Below are positions 16,578 to 24,601 of a DNA stretch of 64,000 bases, in pieces; positions within the stretch are counted from its first letter, which is position 1; each line of letters starts with the position of its first letter. Made by a program: the position numbers and the translations under genes. Source of the DNA: Lacibacter luteus (GTDB taxonomy: Bacteria > Bacteroidota > Bacteroidia > Chitinophagales > Chitinophagaceae); the NCBI RefSeq assembly GCF_004118265.1, contig NZ_SDHW01000001.1, forward strand, positions 1,550,001 to 1,614,000, read 5' to 3'. Below the pieces are notes generated by a model, which saw only the letters and a list, made by a program, of their open reading frames with translations, was not told where the DNA came from and did not search any database.

Positions 16578-17570
16578 CTACCCCAGATCAATTTCTGTAT
16601 TGTCGCCAATGTTGAGGCTTCTTGTTTCGCCTTTTACTTCTGTATCGCTGCCAATCAAACTTTCTTCCAGTACAATATCAAACAGGTCGGCATACGAACC
16701 AATGATCGACTCTTTAATAATGGAATAGTTGATGGTGGTATTATCGCCCACTGCCACATTCGGACCAACAATAGAATTGCGTATTTCGCAATTTTTACCA
16801 ATGCTTACAGGTTCAACAATAATTACATTTTCAAACCTGTGATCGGGAGAAATAGATGTGCCGAATTTTTTAAGCAATGTAGCATTCGACTCCAGTAACG
16901 AATCTTTATTACCGCAATCGAACCAGTTCAACACTTTAAACGATTGAAAGGTTGTACCCTTTTCGATCATGCATTGTAATGCATCTGTTAAACTGTATTC
17001 ATCTCTGTTCTTCACCCCTTCCCGAAAATTTGCTTCCAGGCAATCGAACAGCATATTGGTTTCAATGATCTTGTAAATACCAACCAGTGCCATATTGCTT
17101 TTTGGTATATGCGGCTTCTCTACTACTTTATGAATAAGGCTTTCCTCATCAACTTCTGCCACACCAAAATTGCGTGGATCATCTACCTTCTTCACCGCCA
17201 GCATTGAAACATTGCTCTGCAACACTTCTTTAATATTGTATTCGCAAATGGTATCACCAAGTACGATCATCACTTCGTCATGCTGCACAGCATCTTTTGT
17301 AAGTAAGATGGCGTGCCCCAAACCCTGGCGTTCGCCCTGGTTTACAAACGTGCTGTTGATGGTTGGAAAAGTTTCCTTGATGTAATCCTGAATTTTTTCG
17401 CCCAGGTAACCGGTAATAAAAATAAAATCCTGCACACCGGCTTCCTGCAACTGTTCAACAATAATGCTGAGCACAGTTTTTCCCGCAATAGGAATGAGCG
17501 CTTTGGGTTGAGTATATGTATGTGGCCGCAGTTTGGTACCTGCACCTGCCACAGGGATAATTGCCTTCAT
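16578..17570 (-). CDS. Sugar-1-phosphate nucleotidyltransferase with a left-handed beta-helix tail
   Basis: A 330-residue enzyme. The N-terminal nucleotidyltransferase domain carries the glycine-rich loop MKAIIPVAGAGTKLRPHTYTQPKALIPIAGK and LGDTICEYN for nucleotide and metal binding; Lys replaces the usual Arg in GTxLRP. From about residue 235 onward, hexapeptide-like repeats (VSIGKNCEIRNSIVGPNVAVGDNTTI) indicate a left-handed beta-helix. The family makes UDP- or dTDP-glucose-type precursors for surface polysaccharides; the tail could add an acyltransferase or assembly role. The substrate cannot be fixed from sequence. No polysaccharide genes adjoin it. Confidence 0.9.
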   Translation of the reverse strand: MKAIIPVAGAGTKLRPHTYTQPKALIPIAGKTVLSIIVEQLQEAGVQDFIFITGYLGEKIQDYIKETFPTINSTFVNQGERQGLGHAILLTKDAVQHDEVMIVLGDTICEYNIKEVLQSNVSMLAVKKVDDPRNFGVAEVDEESLIHKVVEKPHIPKSNMALVGIYKIIETNMLFDCLEANFREGVKNRDEYSLTDALQCMIEKGTTFQSFKVLNWFDCGNKDSLLESNATLLKKFGTSISPDHRFENVIIVEPVSIGKNCEIRNSIVGPNVAVGDNTTINYSIIKESIIGSYADLFDIVLEESLIGSDTEVKGETRSLNIGDNTEIDLG

Positions 17571-17694
17571 AATCTATCGTAATCTGCTACCGAAGCGGCT
17601 AATGTAGCACATTTTAACTGAACGAATGTAAGTTCATCTGCAAATACTGTTTATAAAATTTACAAACGAATTAGGTACAGCAAAGCTTGTGGTT

Positions 17695-17702
17695 TATTTT
17701 TG
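17695..17702 (+). promoter_or_regulatory. Candidate -7 promoter box for glyA
   Basis: TATTTTTG matches TAnnTTTG exactly, 127 bp before the glyA start. This would give a leader of roughly 120 nt. No clear -33 element. Confidence 0.4.
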
Positions 17703-17828
17703 CCCCGCCAAACAGAACGTTTTTGTTTGTGGTACGGGCAGTAGTGCTTTTATCGGCTGTTGTTGCGTCGCACACTTCAGCGTTTTGTTCTTCGGGCAGC
17801 AATCCATCAAATAAACGAACAACTTCAC

Positions 17829-19109
17829 ATGCAAAGGGACACAGTCATTTTCAACCTCATCAACCAGGAACTTCAGCGTCAGCGTCATGGCATTGAACTT
17901 ATTGCTTCAGAAAACTTTACCTCATTGCAGGTAATGCAGGCCATGGGCAGCGTATTAACCAACAAATATGCAGAAGGTTATCCCGGACGCCGTTATTATG
18001 GTGGTTGCGAAATTGTGGATCAAACCGAACAATTAGCCATCGATCGTTTAAAAGAAATTTTCAACTGCGAATATGCCAACGTTCAGCCCCACAGTGGTGC
18101 GCAGGCAAATGCAGCCGTTTTAAGTGCTATTCTTCAACCCGGCGATGATATTCTTGGTTTGGATCTGAGCATGGGTGGCCACTTAACACATGGTTCTGCT
18201 GTAAACTTCAGCGGTAAATTATACAAACCACATTTTTATGGTGTGGTAAAGGAAACAGGTATTGTTGACTATGAAATGCTCGAAACAAAAGCAAGAGAAG
18301 TAAAACCCAAAGTGATCATTTGCGGAGCAAGTGCTTACAGCCGTGATTGGGATTATGTACGCATTCGTAAAGTTGCCGACGAAGTTGGCGCTTTTGTTTG
18401 GTGCGATATGGCTCACCCTGCAGGTTTAATTGCTAAAGGATTGCTGAGCTCACCTTTCGAGCATTGTCACTTTGTAACATCTACCACACACAAAACATTG
18501 CGTGGGCCACGTGGCGGTATCATCCTCATGCATAAAGATTTTGAAAATCCGTTTGGATTGAAAGATGTAAAAGGCAACATTCGCATGATGAGCAACCTGC
18601 TTGACCTGGCAGTATTCCCAGGGCAGCAAGGCGGGCCGCTTGAACATGTAATTGCAGCAAAAGCAGTTGCTTTTGGCGAAATCCTCAGCGACGATTTTAC
18701 AGCTTATGCCAAACAAGTGCAGGTAAATGCGCAGGCAATGGCAGCATCGTTTGTTAAAAGAGAATACCAACTCATTTCAAACGGTACAGATAATCATTTG
18801 ATGCTGATAGATCTTCGTAATAAAAACATCAGCGGTAAAAAAGCCGAAGGCGTTTTAGGTAAAGCCGATATTACTACAAACAAAAACATGGTTCCGTTCG
18901 ATGATAAGAGTGCATTTGTAACAAGCGGTATCCGTACTGGCGTTGCAGCAATTACATCACGTGGTATGAAAGAAGAACACATGGATTTTGTAGTTGATGT
19001 AATTGACCGCAGTTTGATGAATGCAGACGATGAAGCAATTCTTGCAGGCATCCGTAAGGAAGTAAATGCATTTATGGAACAGTTTCCTTTATACCCCGAA
19101 TTAGGCTAA
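17829..19109 (+). CDS. glyA: Serine hydroxymethyltransferase
   Basis: A pyridoxal-phosphate enzyme that interconverts serine and glycine and charges tetrahydrofolate with one-carbon units. From the ATG at 17829 it has 426 residues, the usual length. [37 protein letters not shown] and [13 protein letters not shown] (the PLP-binding lysine follows TTH) are all present. The reading frame is open upstream to a TTG at 17760, but the 23 extra residues do not resemble the family, so 17829 is chosen. A small membrane protein gene follows after 18 bp and may be co-transcribed. Confidence 0.98.
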   Translation: MQRDTVIFNLINQELQRQRHGIELIASENFTSLQVMQAMGSVLTNKYAEGYPGRRYYGGCEIVDQTEQLAIDRLKEIFNCEYANVQPHSGAQANAAVLSAILQPGDDILGLDLSMGGHLTHGSAVNFSGKLYKPHFYGVVKETGIVDYEMLETKAREVKPKVIICGASAYSRDWDYVRIRKVADEVGAFVWCDMAHPAGLIAKGLLSSPFEHCHFVTSTTHKTLRGPRGGIILMHKDFENPFGLKDVKGNIRMMSNLLDLAVFPGQQGGPLEHVIAAKAVAFGEILSDDFTAYAKQVQVNAQAMAASFVKREYQLISNGTDNHLMLIDLRNKNISGKKAEGVLGKADITTNKNMVPFDDKSAFVTSGIRTGVAAITSRGMKEEHMDFVVDVIDRSLMNADDEAILAGIRKEVNAFMEQFPLYPELG

Positions 19110-19127
19110 GCTTAAAGCATACAAACA

Positions 19128-19538
19128 ATGATTCAACGCATACAAACCATTTGGTTATTATTGGCTGCAGCAGCTTCTTTTGCCAGCTTAAAGCTTTCAT
19201 TTTACAGCGGCAAAAAAGATGCTGTTTTGTTTGAACAGTTAAGCGGCAGTACAGGAGGCTTTTTATTATTGGTACTTACTGTTGCAGTAGCCTTACTTGC
19301 TGTGGTAAGCATCTTTCTGTTTAAAAACCGTAAGCTGCAAATGCGCTTGTCGCTTGCGGGACTGGTATTGCAGCTTGCAGTATTGTTCCTCTATATTCAA
19401 AAAACAGCAGTATTTATTGAAGGTAATTACACGCTCACTTCTGTTTTTAGTTTTGTAGTGCCGGTATTCTTTCTACTTGCAGTATTAGGTATTCGTAAAG
19501 ATGAGAAGTTGATAAAGAGCATGGACCGTTTACGCTAA
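19128..19538 (+). CDS. DUF4293 family membrane protein
   Basis: A 136-residue protein with four predicted membrane helices (about residues 6-22, 45-65, 73-90 and 103-121). The start MIQRIQTIWLLLAA is characteristic of DUF4293, a Bacteroidota-specific family of unknown function. The gene follows glyA by 18 bp and is followed by a terminator, so the two probably form an operon. Confidence 0.88.
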   Translation: MIQRIQTIWLLLAAAASFASLKLSFYSGKKDAVLFEQLSGSTGGFLLLVLTVAVALLAVVSIFLFKNRKLQMRLSLAGLVLQLAVLFLYIQKTAVFIEGNYTLTSVFSFVVPVFFLLAVLGIRKDEKLIKSMDRLR

Positions 19539-19558
19539 ACAGCTTTTTTAAAATAATG

Positions 19559-19590
19559 AAGCCGTTGCAATTTTTGCAGCGGCTTTTTTA
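19559..19590 (+). terminator. Rho-independent terminator of the glyA operon
   Basis: AAGCCGTTGCAA (19559-19570) pairs with TTGCAGCGGCTT (19574-19585) with one G-U pair, followed by a T run. Confidence 0.92.
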
Positions 19591-19633
19591 TTTCGTAAAA
19601 TTTCTCGTAGTTATACGTTTTAGGTTTCACAAT

Positions 19634-19690
19634 TTACCCCTACCAAATAACGGGCGTTAACCCTATATATAAAATAAGGAGTTACCCTTA
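19634..19690 (+). promoter_or_regulatory. Three phased TTACCC-type direct repeats upstream of the T9SS protein gene
   Basis: TTACCCCTA (19634-19642), TTAACCCTA (19657-19665) and TTACCCTTA (19682-19690) are similar 9-mers spaced 23 and 25 bp start to start, a little over two helical turns. The last overlaps the predicted -7 box and the middle one falls in the -33 region. Spaced 9-bp direct repeats resemble LytTR-type regulator sites; this assignment is inference. Confidence 0.5.
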
Positions 19691-19696
19691 TTTTTG
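19689..19696 (+). promoter_or_regulatory. Candidate -7 promoter box for the T9SS protein gene
   Basis: TATTTTTG matches TAnnTTTG exactly and overlaps the third TTACCC-type repeat by two bases. The GTG start lies 20 bp downstream, implying a very short leader. Confidence 0.55.
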
Positions 19697-19716
19697 AAAT
19701 CCAAAATCCATACTCC

Positions 19717-20715
19717 GTGAAACCAACCGCATTAATCATTCTTTTCCTGCTAAGTACTATACTTATGTATGGGCAAAGGAAAACAGCTATCGGAAACTCG
19801 GGTCAAGGCTGGTCTGTAGCCAGTAACTGGTCGCCTGCAGCAGTTCCGCAAAGTGGAGATACCGTTGTTATACCTCTAGGTGTTGTTATGAGTGTTAAAA
19901 CCAACGTGTACAGCACTGCTCCCGATCTTGTAATTCTTGTTTATGGCACATTAAACTTCCTTTCCGGCGGTAAAATTAACCTTGGCACCAACTCAACCAT
20001 TACAGTGTATATGGGAGGTTTCCTCACAAGCACAGGTTCGCCTTCTGAAATTATCAGCATTGGTGGTGTAACAAAATTTAAAGGCAATGTAGATGGAACA
20101 ATTATTGGTCCTGCCAGGGCCACCAGTTCTTCAAGCGTATCGCCAAGCGGATTTTCTGCAAGCATTTTACCTGTTAAATTTGAGTCCTTCATCGTTCGGC
20201 TTTCTCCACAAAAACACGCAGTGGTTTCCTGGACTGTTTCAGCAGAAAGCGATATAGCGGAATATGTAGTTGAAAAGAGCAGTGATGCAAGAAACTGGCA
20301 ACGTTATTCATCTGTTGATGCAAAAAATAATTCTTCGGCCAGCTATACTTACAGCGTTACCGATACCCAATTGTCGTTGGGAAAAACATATTACCGTGTA
20401 ATAGGCAGAAGTGTTACAGATACTTATTACTACACTTCCATTGAACAGGTAGAAGATAAAAGTACGCAGGCGCTGAGCATTTATCCTAACCCGGTTTCTA
20501 CAGTAGCGAAAATAAGAACACAAACTACTCTTGCTGATGGTGTTCTTTCTGTTAACCTGTACAACCTTTACGGTGCAAATGTTCTTTCGCAGCAATACAA
20601 AGCAGGCACAGGGTATATTGAACTAAACATACAACAGTTGCCAAAAGGAAGCTACACTTTAGTTCTTTGCACAGAAAAAGGAGCACGTTATAATCATCAA
20701 ATGATCATCCGCTAA
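19717..20715 (+). CDS. Secreted protein with a type IX secretion sorting domain
   Basis: A 332-residue exported protein. A signal peptide (ending MYGQ, about residue 19) is followed by a beta-rich region with GWSVASNWSPAAVPQSGDTVVIPLGVV, similar to the start of repeats seen in Bacteroidota surface proteins; then a fibronectin-III-like region (about 150-245, VKFESFIVRLSPQKHAVVSWTVSAESDIAEYVVEKSSD); then a C-terminal sorting domain of type A (LSIYPNPVSTVAKI to YTLVLCTEKGARYNHQMIIR). It should pass the outer membrane by the type IX system and be anchored or released. The GTG start is needed to keep the signal peptide. The stop overlaps the convergent uvrA stop. The surface role is unknown. Confidence 0.9.
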   Translation: MKPTALIILFLLSTILMYGQRKTAIGNSGQGWSVASNWSPAAVPQSGDTVVIPLGVVMSVKTNVYSTAPDLVILVYGTLNFLSGGKINLGTNSTITVYMGGFLTSTGSPSEIISIGGVTKFKGNVDGTIIGPARATSSSSVSPSGFSASILPVKFESFIVRLSPQKHAVVSWTVSAESDIAEYVVEKSSDARNWQRYSSVDAKNNSSASYTYSVTDTQLSLGKTYYRVIGRSVTDTYYYTSIEQVEDKSTQALSIYPNPVSTVAKIRTQTTLADGVLSVNLYNLYGANVLSQQYKAGTGYIELNIQQLPKGSYTLVLCTEKGARYNHQMIIR

Positions 20716-23567
20716 ATAAACTTTGCTGTTTGGCTGTTCTTCTGTTTAGTAAGATCAGCCGGCAGTCCTGCAAAAACAAGTGTTCCGCCAGCATCACCGG
20801 CTTCGGGGCCAAGATCAATCACCCAATCGGCCCGTTTAATCACATCTGTATTGTGTTCAATCACCAATACCGAATGTCCTTTCTCAATTAATGCATGAAA
20901 GCTTTTCAGGAGTTTATTAATATCGTGAAAATGCAAGCCTGTTGTTGGCTCATCAAAAATGAACAGAATATTTCCCTGCCCGTTACCACGGCCAAGAAAC
21001 GATGCCAGTTTTACACGTTGCGCTTCACCACCACTTAAGGTATCACTGCTTTGTCCAAGCTTTACATAACCTAAACCAACATCACTTAACGGCATCAGCT
21101 TCTTTACAAGATCTTTCTCAGCACGGAAGAAATCAATTGCTTCATCTACACTCATTTCGAGTACATCATGAATACTTTTATCGTTGTACTTCACTTCCAG
21201 TACTTCTTCTTTAAAACGTTTACCTCCACATACTTCACAAGTAAGATGTACATCAGCAAGGAATTGCATTTCTACAATCTGTTCGCCTTCGCCTTTACAA
21301 GCATCGCAACGGCCACCATCCACATTAAATGAAAAATGTTTTGGTTGAAAGCCACGTATTTTACTTAATGGCTGACTGGAATAAACATCTCGTATTTCAT
21401 CGTATGCTTTAATGTATGTAACGGGGTTACTGCGACTGCTTTTTCCAATAGGATTCTGATCGACCATTTCAATCTGTGCAATGGAGTCAATATCGCCACT
21501 TAGTTGTTTGTGCATACCTGCTTTATCGCCAAACTCGCCTTTTAGCTTACTGAGCGCAGGATAGAGAATATTTTTAACCAAAGTTGTTTTACCACTACCG
21601 CTTACGCCGCTTACAACACACAATACATTCAGTGGAAATTCTGCGTTGATGTTTTTTAAATTATGTTGGCGGGCACCTTCCACTTTAATACTGCGGTTCC
21701 ATTTACGAGGTTTGCCGAAATCATGTATCTGCAATTCAGCACTCAGGTAGCGGCCTGTTAAACTTTTTTTATTGCTGATGATGGCATCGTAGTCGCCTTC
21801 TGCAATTACCTCACCTCCTAAATGACTGGCCAGCGGCCCCATGTCGATAATGTAATCTGCTTCACGCATCATCATTTCATCATGCTCAACTACAACAACA
21901 GTATTACCAAGGTTGCGCAATTCTTTTAATACACTGATGAGATTGGCTGTATCTCTTGGGTGCAAACCAATGGAAGGTTCATCGAGTATGTATAAAGAGT
22001 CGGTAAGATTGCTGCCCAACGATCGTGTAAGCTGTATGCGTTGACTTTCGCCACCGCTCAATGTATTGGCTAAACGGTTCAATGTAAGATAACCAAGCCC
22101 CACATGAAGCAAGGTTTGTACACGATTATTAATTTCAAGCAGAATGCGTTTGGCTACACCTTTATCATAATCGCTTAGCTTCAGATCATCAAACCAAATT
22201 TTTAATTCCTTTACCGGCATTTCGCATAGCTCGCCAATATGCTTATCACCAATTTTAATATATAATGCTTCTTTGCGTAAACGATAGCCGCCACAATCAG
22301 TACAGGTTGTACGTCCACGATAACGGCTTAACAAAACACGGTATTGAACTTTGTATAAATTCTGTTCAACTTCTTTAAAGAAATCATCAATACCCAATGC
22401 AGTACCTACGCCCTTCCATAATTGTTCGTATTGCTGTTTGGTTAAATCAATAATTGGCTTATGAACAGGAAAGCCTGTTTTTGCGGTTGCTTTAATAAAC
22501 TGTTCTCTCCACCAGCCAAGCTTCTCCCCTTTCCATGGTGCTACTGCAGCTTCGTACACACTTAAACTTTTATCGGGAATAACAAGATCTTCATCAATAC
22601 CCAACACCTGGCTGAAACCTTCACAAACGGGGCAGGCACCATAAGGATTATTGAAAGAAAATAAATTGGGAACAGGCTCTTCAAACTTTATTCCGTCCAG
22701 TTCAAATCTGTTCGAAAAATGCTGCAACTGTTTTCCGTCAACTTCAAGATAAACATCTCCTTCGCCTTCGAAAAAAGCAGTACCGGCGCTATCGCCTATA
22801 CGGTGTAAATCATCTTCATCAAATTCTTTAGCCACTAAGCGATCTACCAATACATGCATTACCGATTTTGCACTGTCCGCATCAAATAAAAGTTTTAAGT
22901 CTTTTTCGGTTTGTTCCAGCAACTCTTCAATGTGCAATATTTCTCCGCCTTCTGCTTTCGCTTTCGCTGAAACATTTTTTTTATATACTCTCGTAAATCC
23001 TTTTTGCAGCAAAATGTTCAATTCTTCTTTAATGCTTCGTTTTGCATGCATCGGAAATTTTACAAGCAGCAATATCTTCAACCCTTCTTTACAATTCTTA
23101 ATTGCATTTACAACATCGGTTACATCATCTTTCTTTACTTCTCTGCCACTAACGGGTGAAATTGTTTTACCTGCACGTGCAAACAACAGCCGCATGTAAT
23201 CATAGATCTCTGTCATACTGCCCACAGTACTGCGTGGTGTGCGGGTAATTACTTTCTGTTCTATAGCAATAGCAGGGCACAAACCTTTAATGTAATCAAC
23301 ATCAGGCTTGTTCATCCGGTTTAAAAACTGGCGGGCATAAGCACTTAAGCTTTCGGCATAACGGCGTTGACCTTCGGCATACAGTGTATCAATTGTAAGC
23401 GATGACTTACCACTGCCCGACACACCTGTTACCACCACAAACTTGTTGCGTGGAATTTTTACAGAAACATTTTTGAGATTGTGTACACGTGCGCCTTTAA
23501 TGAAAATGTCGTCCTTTTTTAAAGGAGCGGATAAATCCATTCCCTTTTTTTTAACCGCTGTAGCCAT
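20712..23567 (-). CDS. uvrA: Excinuclease ABC subunit A
   Basis: The damage-recognition ATPase of nucleotide excision repair. About 951 residues with two ABC modules: Walker A GVSGSGKSSL near the N-terminus and GVSGSGKTTL near residue 650, and signatures LSGGESQRIQL and LSGGEAQRVKL. Zinc-binding Cys pairs are visible: CPVC, CTDC, CDAC and CEVC. UvrA dimers load UvrB at lesions. The frame is open to a TTG at 23576, but the ATG at 23567 is better. A further ATG at 23540 (protein starting MDLSAPLKK) is also plausible because a consensus -7 box lies only 6 bp before 23567. Confidence 0.98.
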   Translation of the reverse strand: MATAVKKKGMDLSAPLKKDDIFIKGARVHNLKNVSVKIPRNKFVVVTGVSGSGKSSLTIDTLYAEGQRRYAESLSAYARQFLNRMNKPDVDYIKGLCPAIAIEQKVITRTPRSTVGSMTEIYDYMRLLFARAGKTISPVSGREVKKDDVTDVVNAIKNCKEGLKILLLVKFPMHAKRSIKEELNILLQKGFTRVYKKNVSAKAKAEGGEILHIEELLEQTEKDLKLLFDADSAKSVMHVLVDRLVAKEFDEDDLHRIGDSAGTAFFEGEGDVYLEVDGKQLQHFSNRFELDGIKFEEPVPNLFSFNNPYGACPVCEGFSQVLGIDEDLVIPDKSLSVYEAAVAPWKGEKLGWWREQFIKATAKTGFPVHKPIIDLTKQQYEQLWKGVGTALGIDDFFKEVEQNLYKVQYRVLLSRYRGRTTCTDCGGYRLRKEALYIKIGDKHIGELCEMPVKELKIWFDDLKLSDYDKGVAKRILLEINNRVQTLLHVGLGYLTLNRLANTLSGGESQRIQLTRSLGSNLTDSLYILDEPSIGLHPRDTANLISVLKELRNLGNTVVVVEHDEMMMREADYIIDMGPLASHLGGEVIAEGDYDAIISNKKSLTGRYLSAELQIHDFGKPRKWNRSIKVEGARQHNLKNINAEFPLNVLCVVSGVSGSGKTTLVKNILYPALSKLKGEFGDKAGMHKQLSGDIDSIAQIEMVDQNPIGKSSRSNPVTYIKAYDEIRDVYSSQPLSKIRGFQPKHFSFNVDGGRCDACKGEGEQIVEMQFLADVHLTCEVCGGKRFKEEVLEVKYNDKSIHDVLEMSVDEAIDFFRAEKDLVKKLMPLSDVGLGYVKLGQSSDTLSGGEAQRVKLASFLGRGNGQGNILFIFDEPTTGLHFHDINKLLKSFHALIEKGHSVLVIEHNTDVIKRADWVIDLGPEAGDAGGTLVFAGLPADLTKQKNSQTAKFI

Positions 23568-23573
23568 AGAAAA

Positions 23574-23581
23574 CAAATTTA
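23574..23581 (-). promoter_or_regulatory. Candidate -7 promoter box for uvrA
   Basis: Minus strand TAAATTTG matches TAnnTTTG exactly. It sits so close to the ATG at 23567 that transcription would begin at or inside the first codons, giving either a leaderless message or translation from the ATG at 23540. Confidence 0.45.
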
Positions 23582-23902
23582 GCAGAATAACAGATGGCTT
23601 ACGAAAAAATGCTAAAATTTATAGGAATGGAACAAATTTCGTTCAGCAAAAAAATTTCGGAGGGCTTGTCGGCCTTGTACGACAGGTGGGGGAAAATACC
23701 ATTAGTACGCTGCGTGGTAATACGTTAAATAATTCAGAATGTTGGAGGATTCGTTTCTTTCTATTATTTTTATTCAGAATTTCAATATCAAATCAGAAAC
23801 CCAAATTTCTTTCGCCTATAGCATCAACTTCTACTTAACAATTTTCAGTTTGCTTAACCAGCCCTGAAACCCTTTATTGAAAACCATCAACTGTAGAAGT
23901 GT
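23582..23902. other. Intergenic region between uvrA and the ECF sigma gene
   Basis: No recognised gene. A 44-codon frame on the plus strand (ATG 23594 to TAA 23728, beginning MAYEKMLKFIGMEQ) could be a small gene but has no clear ribosome or promoter signals. The rest is A/T-rich and presumably holds the sigma-factor promoter; no exact TAnnTTTG box is seen near its start. Confidence 0.4.
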
Positions 23903-24484
23903 ATGCATCTGTATCAACAATTTACCGATCAACAGCTTGTTCATCTGTTTAAAGATGGCAATGCCGAAGCTATGGAATGTTTAGTGCTGCGTCATAAAGA
24001 CAAGCTCTATACCTCTATTTTCCTGCTGGTGAAAGACAAATACCTTGCCGAAGATCTCTTCCAGGATATGTTTATCAAGGTAATTGATACTATTCGCAGC
24101 AATCGTTATACCGAAGAAGGGAAATTTTTACCCTGGGCTATGCGCATTGCACATAACCTATGCGTAGATCATTTCCGCCGGGTAAAGCGTGCGCCAACAA
24201 TTAAAACAAGTGACAACCACGATATTTTTGAAGTTATCAATTTCAGCAACGACAATGCTGAAGAACGTATAATGAAAAACCAGAGTTATGATCGCATCCG
24301 CCGGATGCTCGATCTGTTACCTGAGGAACAACGTGAAGTAATCATTTTGCGCCATTATGCCGATCTGAGCTTTAAAGAAATTGCAACGCTCACTAACTGC
24401 AGCATTAATACTGCATTGGGTCGTATGCGTTACGGGCTCATCAATATGCGTAAAATGATGACTGAAAAACAAATCGCTCTGTAA
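23903..24484 (+). CDS. RNA polymerase ECF-type sigma factor
   Basis: A 193-residue sigma-70 family protein. Region 2 (about 22-92) carries RHKDKLYTSIFLLVKDKYLAEDLFQDMFIKV and the -10 recognition segment MRIAHNLCVDHFRR; region 4 (about 130-185) carries LPEEQREVIILRHYADLSFKEIATLTNCSINTALGRMRYG, a helix-turn-helix for the -35 element. No anti-sigma gene adjoins it, so its control is not evident here; stand-alone ECF factors of this type are common in Bacteroidota. It is followed by a terminator and then by a convergent dsbD gene. Confidence 0.95.
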   Translation: MHLYQQFTDQQLVHLFKDGNAEAMECLVLRHKDKLYTSIFLLVKDKYLAEDLFQDMFIKVIDTIRSNRYTEEGKFLPWAMRIAHNLCVDHFRRVKRAPTIKTSDNHDIFEVINFSNDNAEERIMKNQSYDRIRRMLDLLPEEQREVIILRHYADLSFKEIATLTNCSINTALGRMRYGLINMRKMMTEKQIAL

Positions 24485-24519
24485 AAATCATTTCCTAAAA
24501 GAGAACCTGACAAAATCAA

Positions 24520-24549
24520 AATCCTTCCGTTTACCGGAGGGATTTTTTT
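24520..24549 (+). terminator. Rho-independent terminator of the ECF sigma gene
   Basis: AATCCTTCCG (24520-24529) pairs with CGGAGGGATT (24534-24543) with one G-U pair, followed by a T run. Confidence 0.88.
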
Positions 24550-24556
24550 ATAAAAT

Positions 24557-24581
24557 AAAAGCAGGCCAGAAGCCTGCTTTT
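24557..24581 (-). terminator. Bidirectional terminator downstream of dsbD
   Basis: AAAAGCAGGC and GCCTGCTTTT form a perfect 10-bp stem with a 5-nt loop. Read on the minus strand it ends the dsbD transcript, 21 bp past its stop. Confidence 0.85.
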
Positions 24582-24601
24582 ATTTTACTGCCTTGTTATA
24601 T

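Noticed and set aside
17760-17828. N-terminal extension of glyA from a TTG
   Set aside because: The 23 extra residues ([20 protein letters not shown]...) do not resemble the family and look untranslated; the ATG at 17829 gives the usual length.
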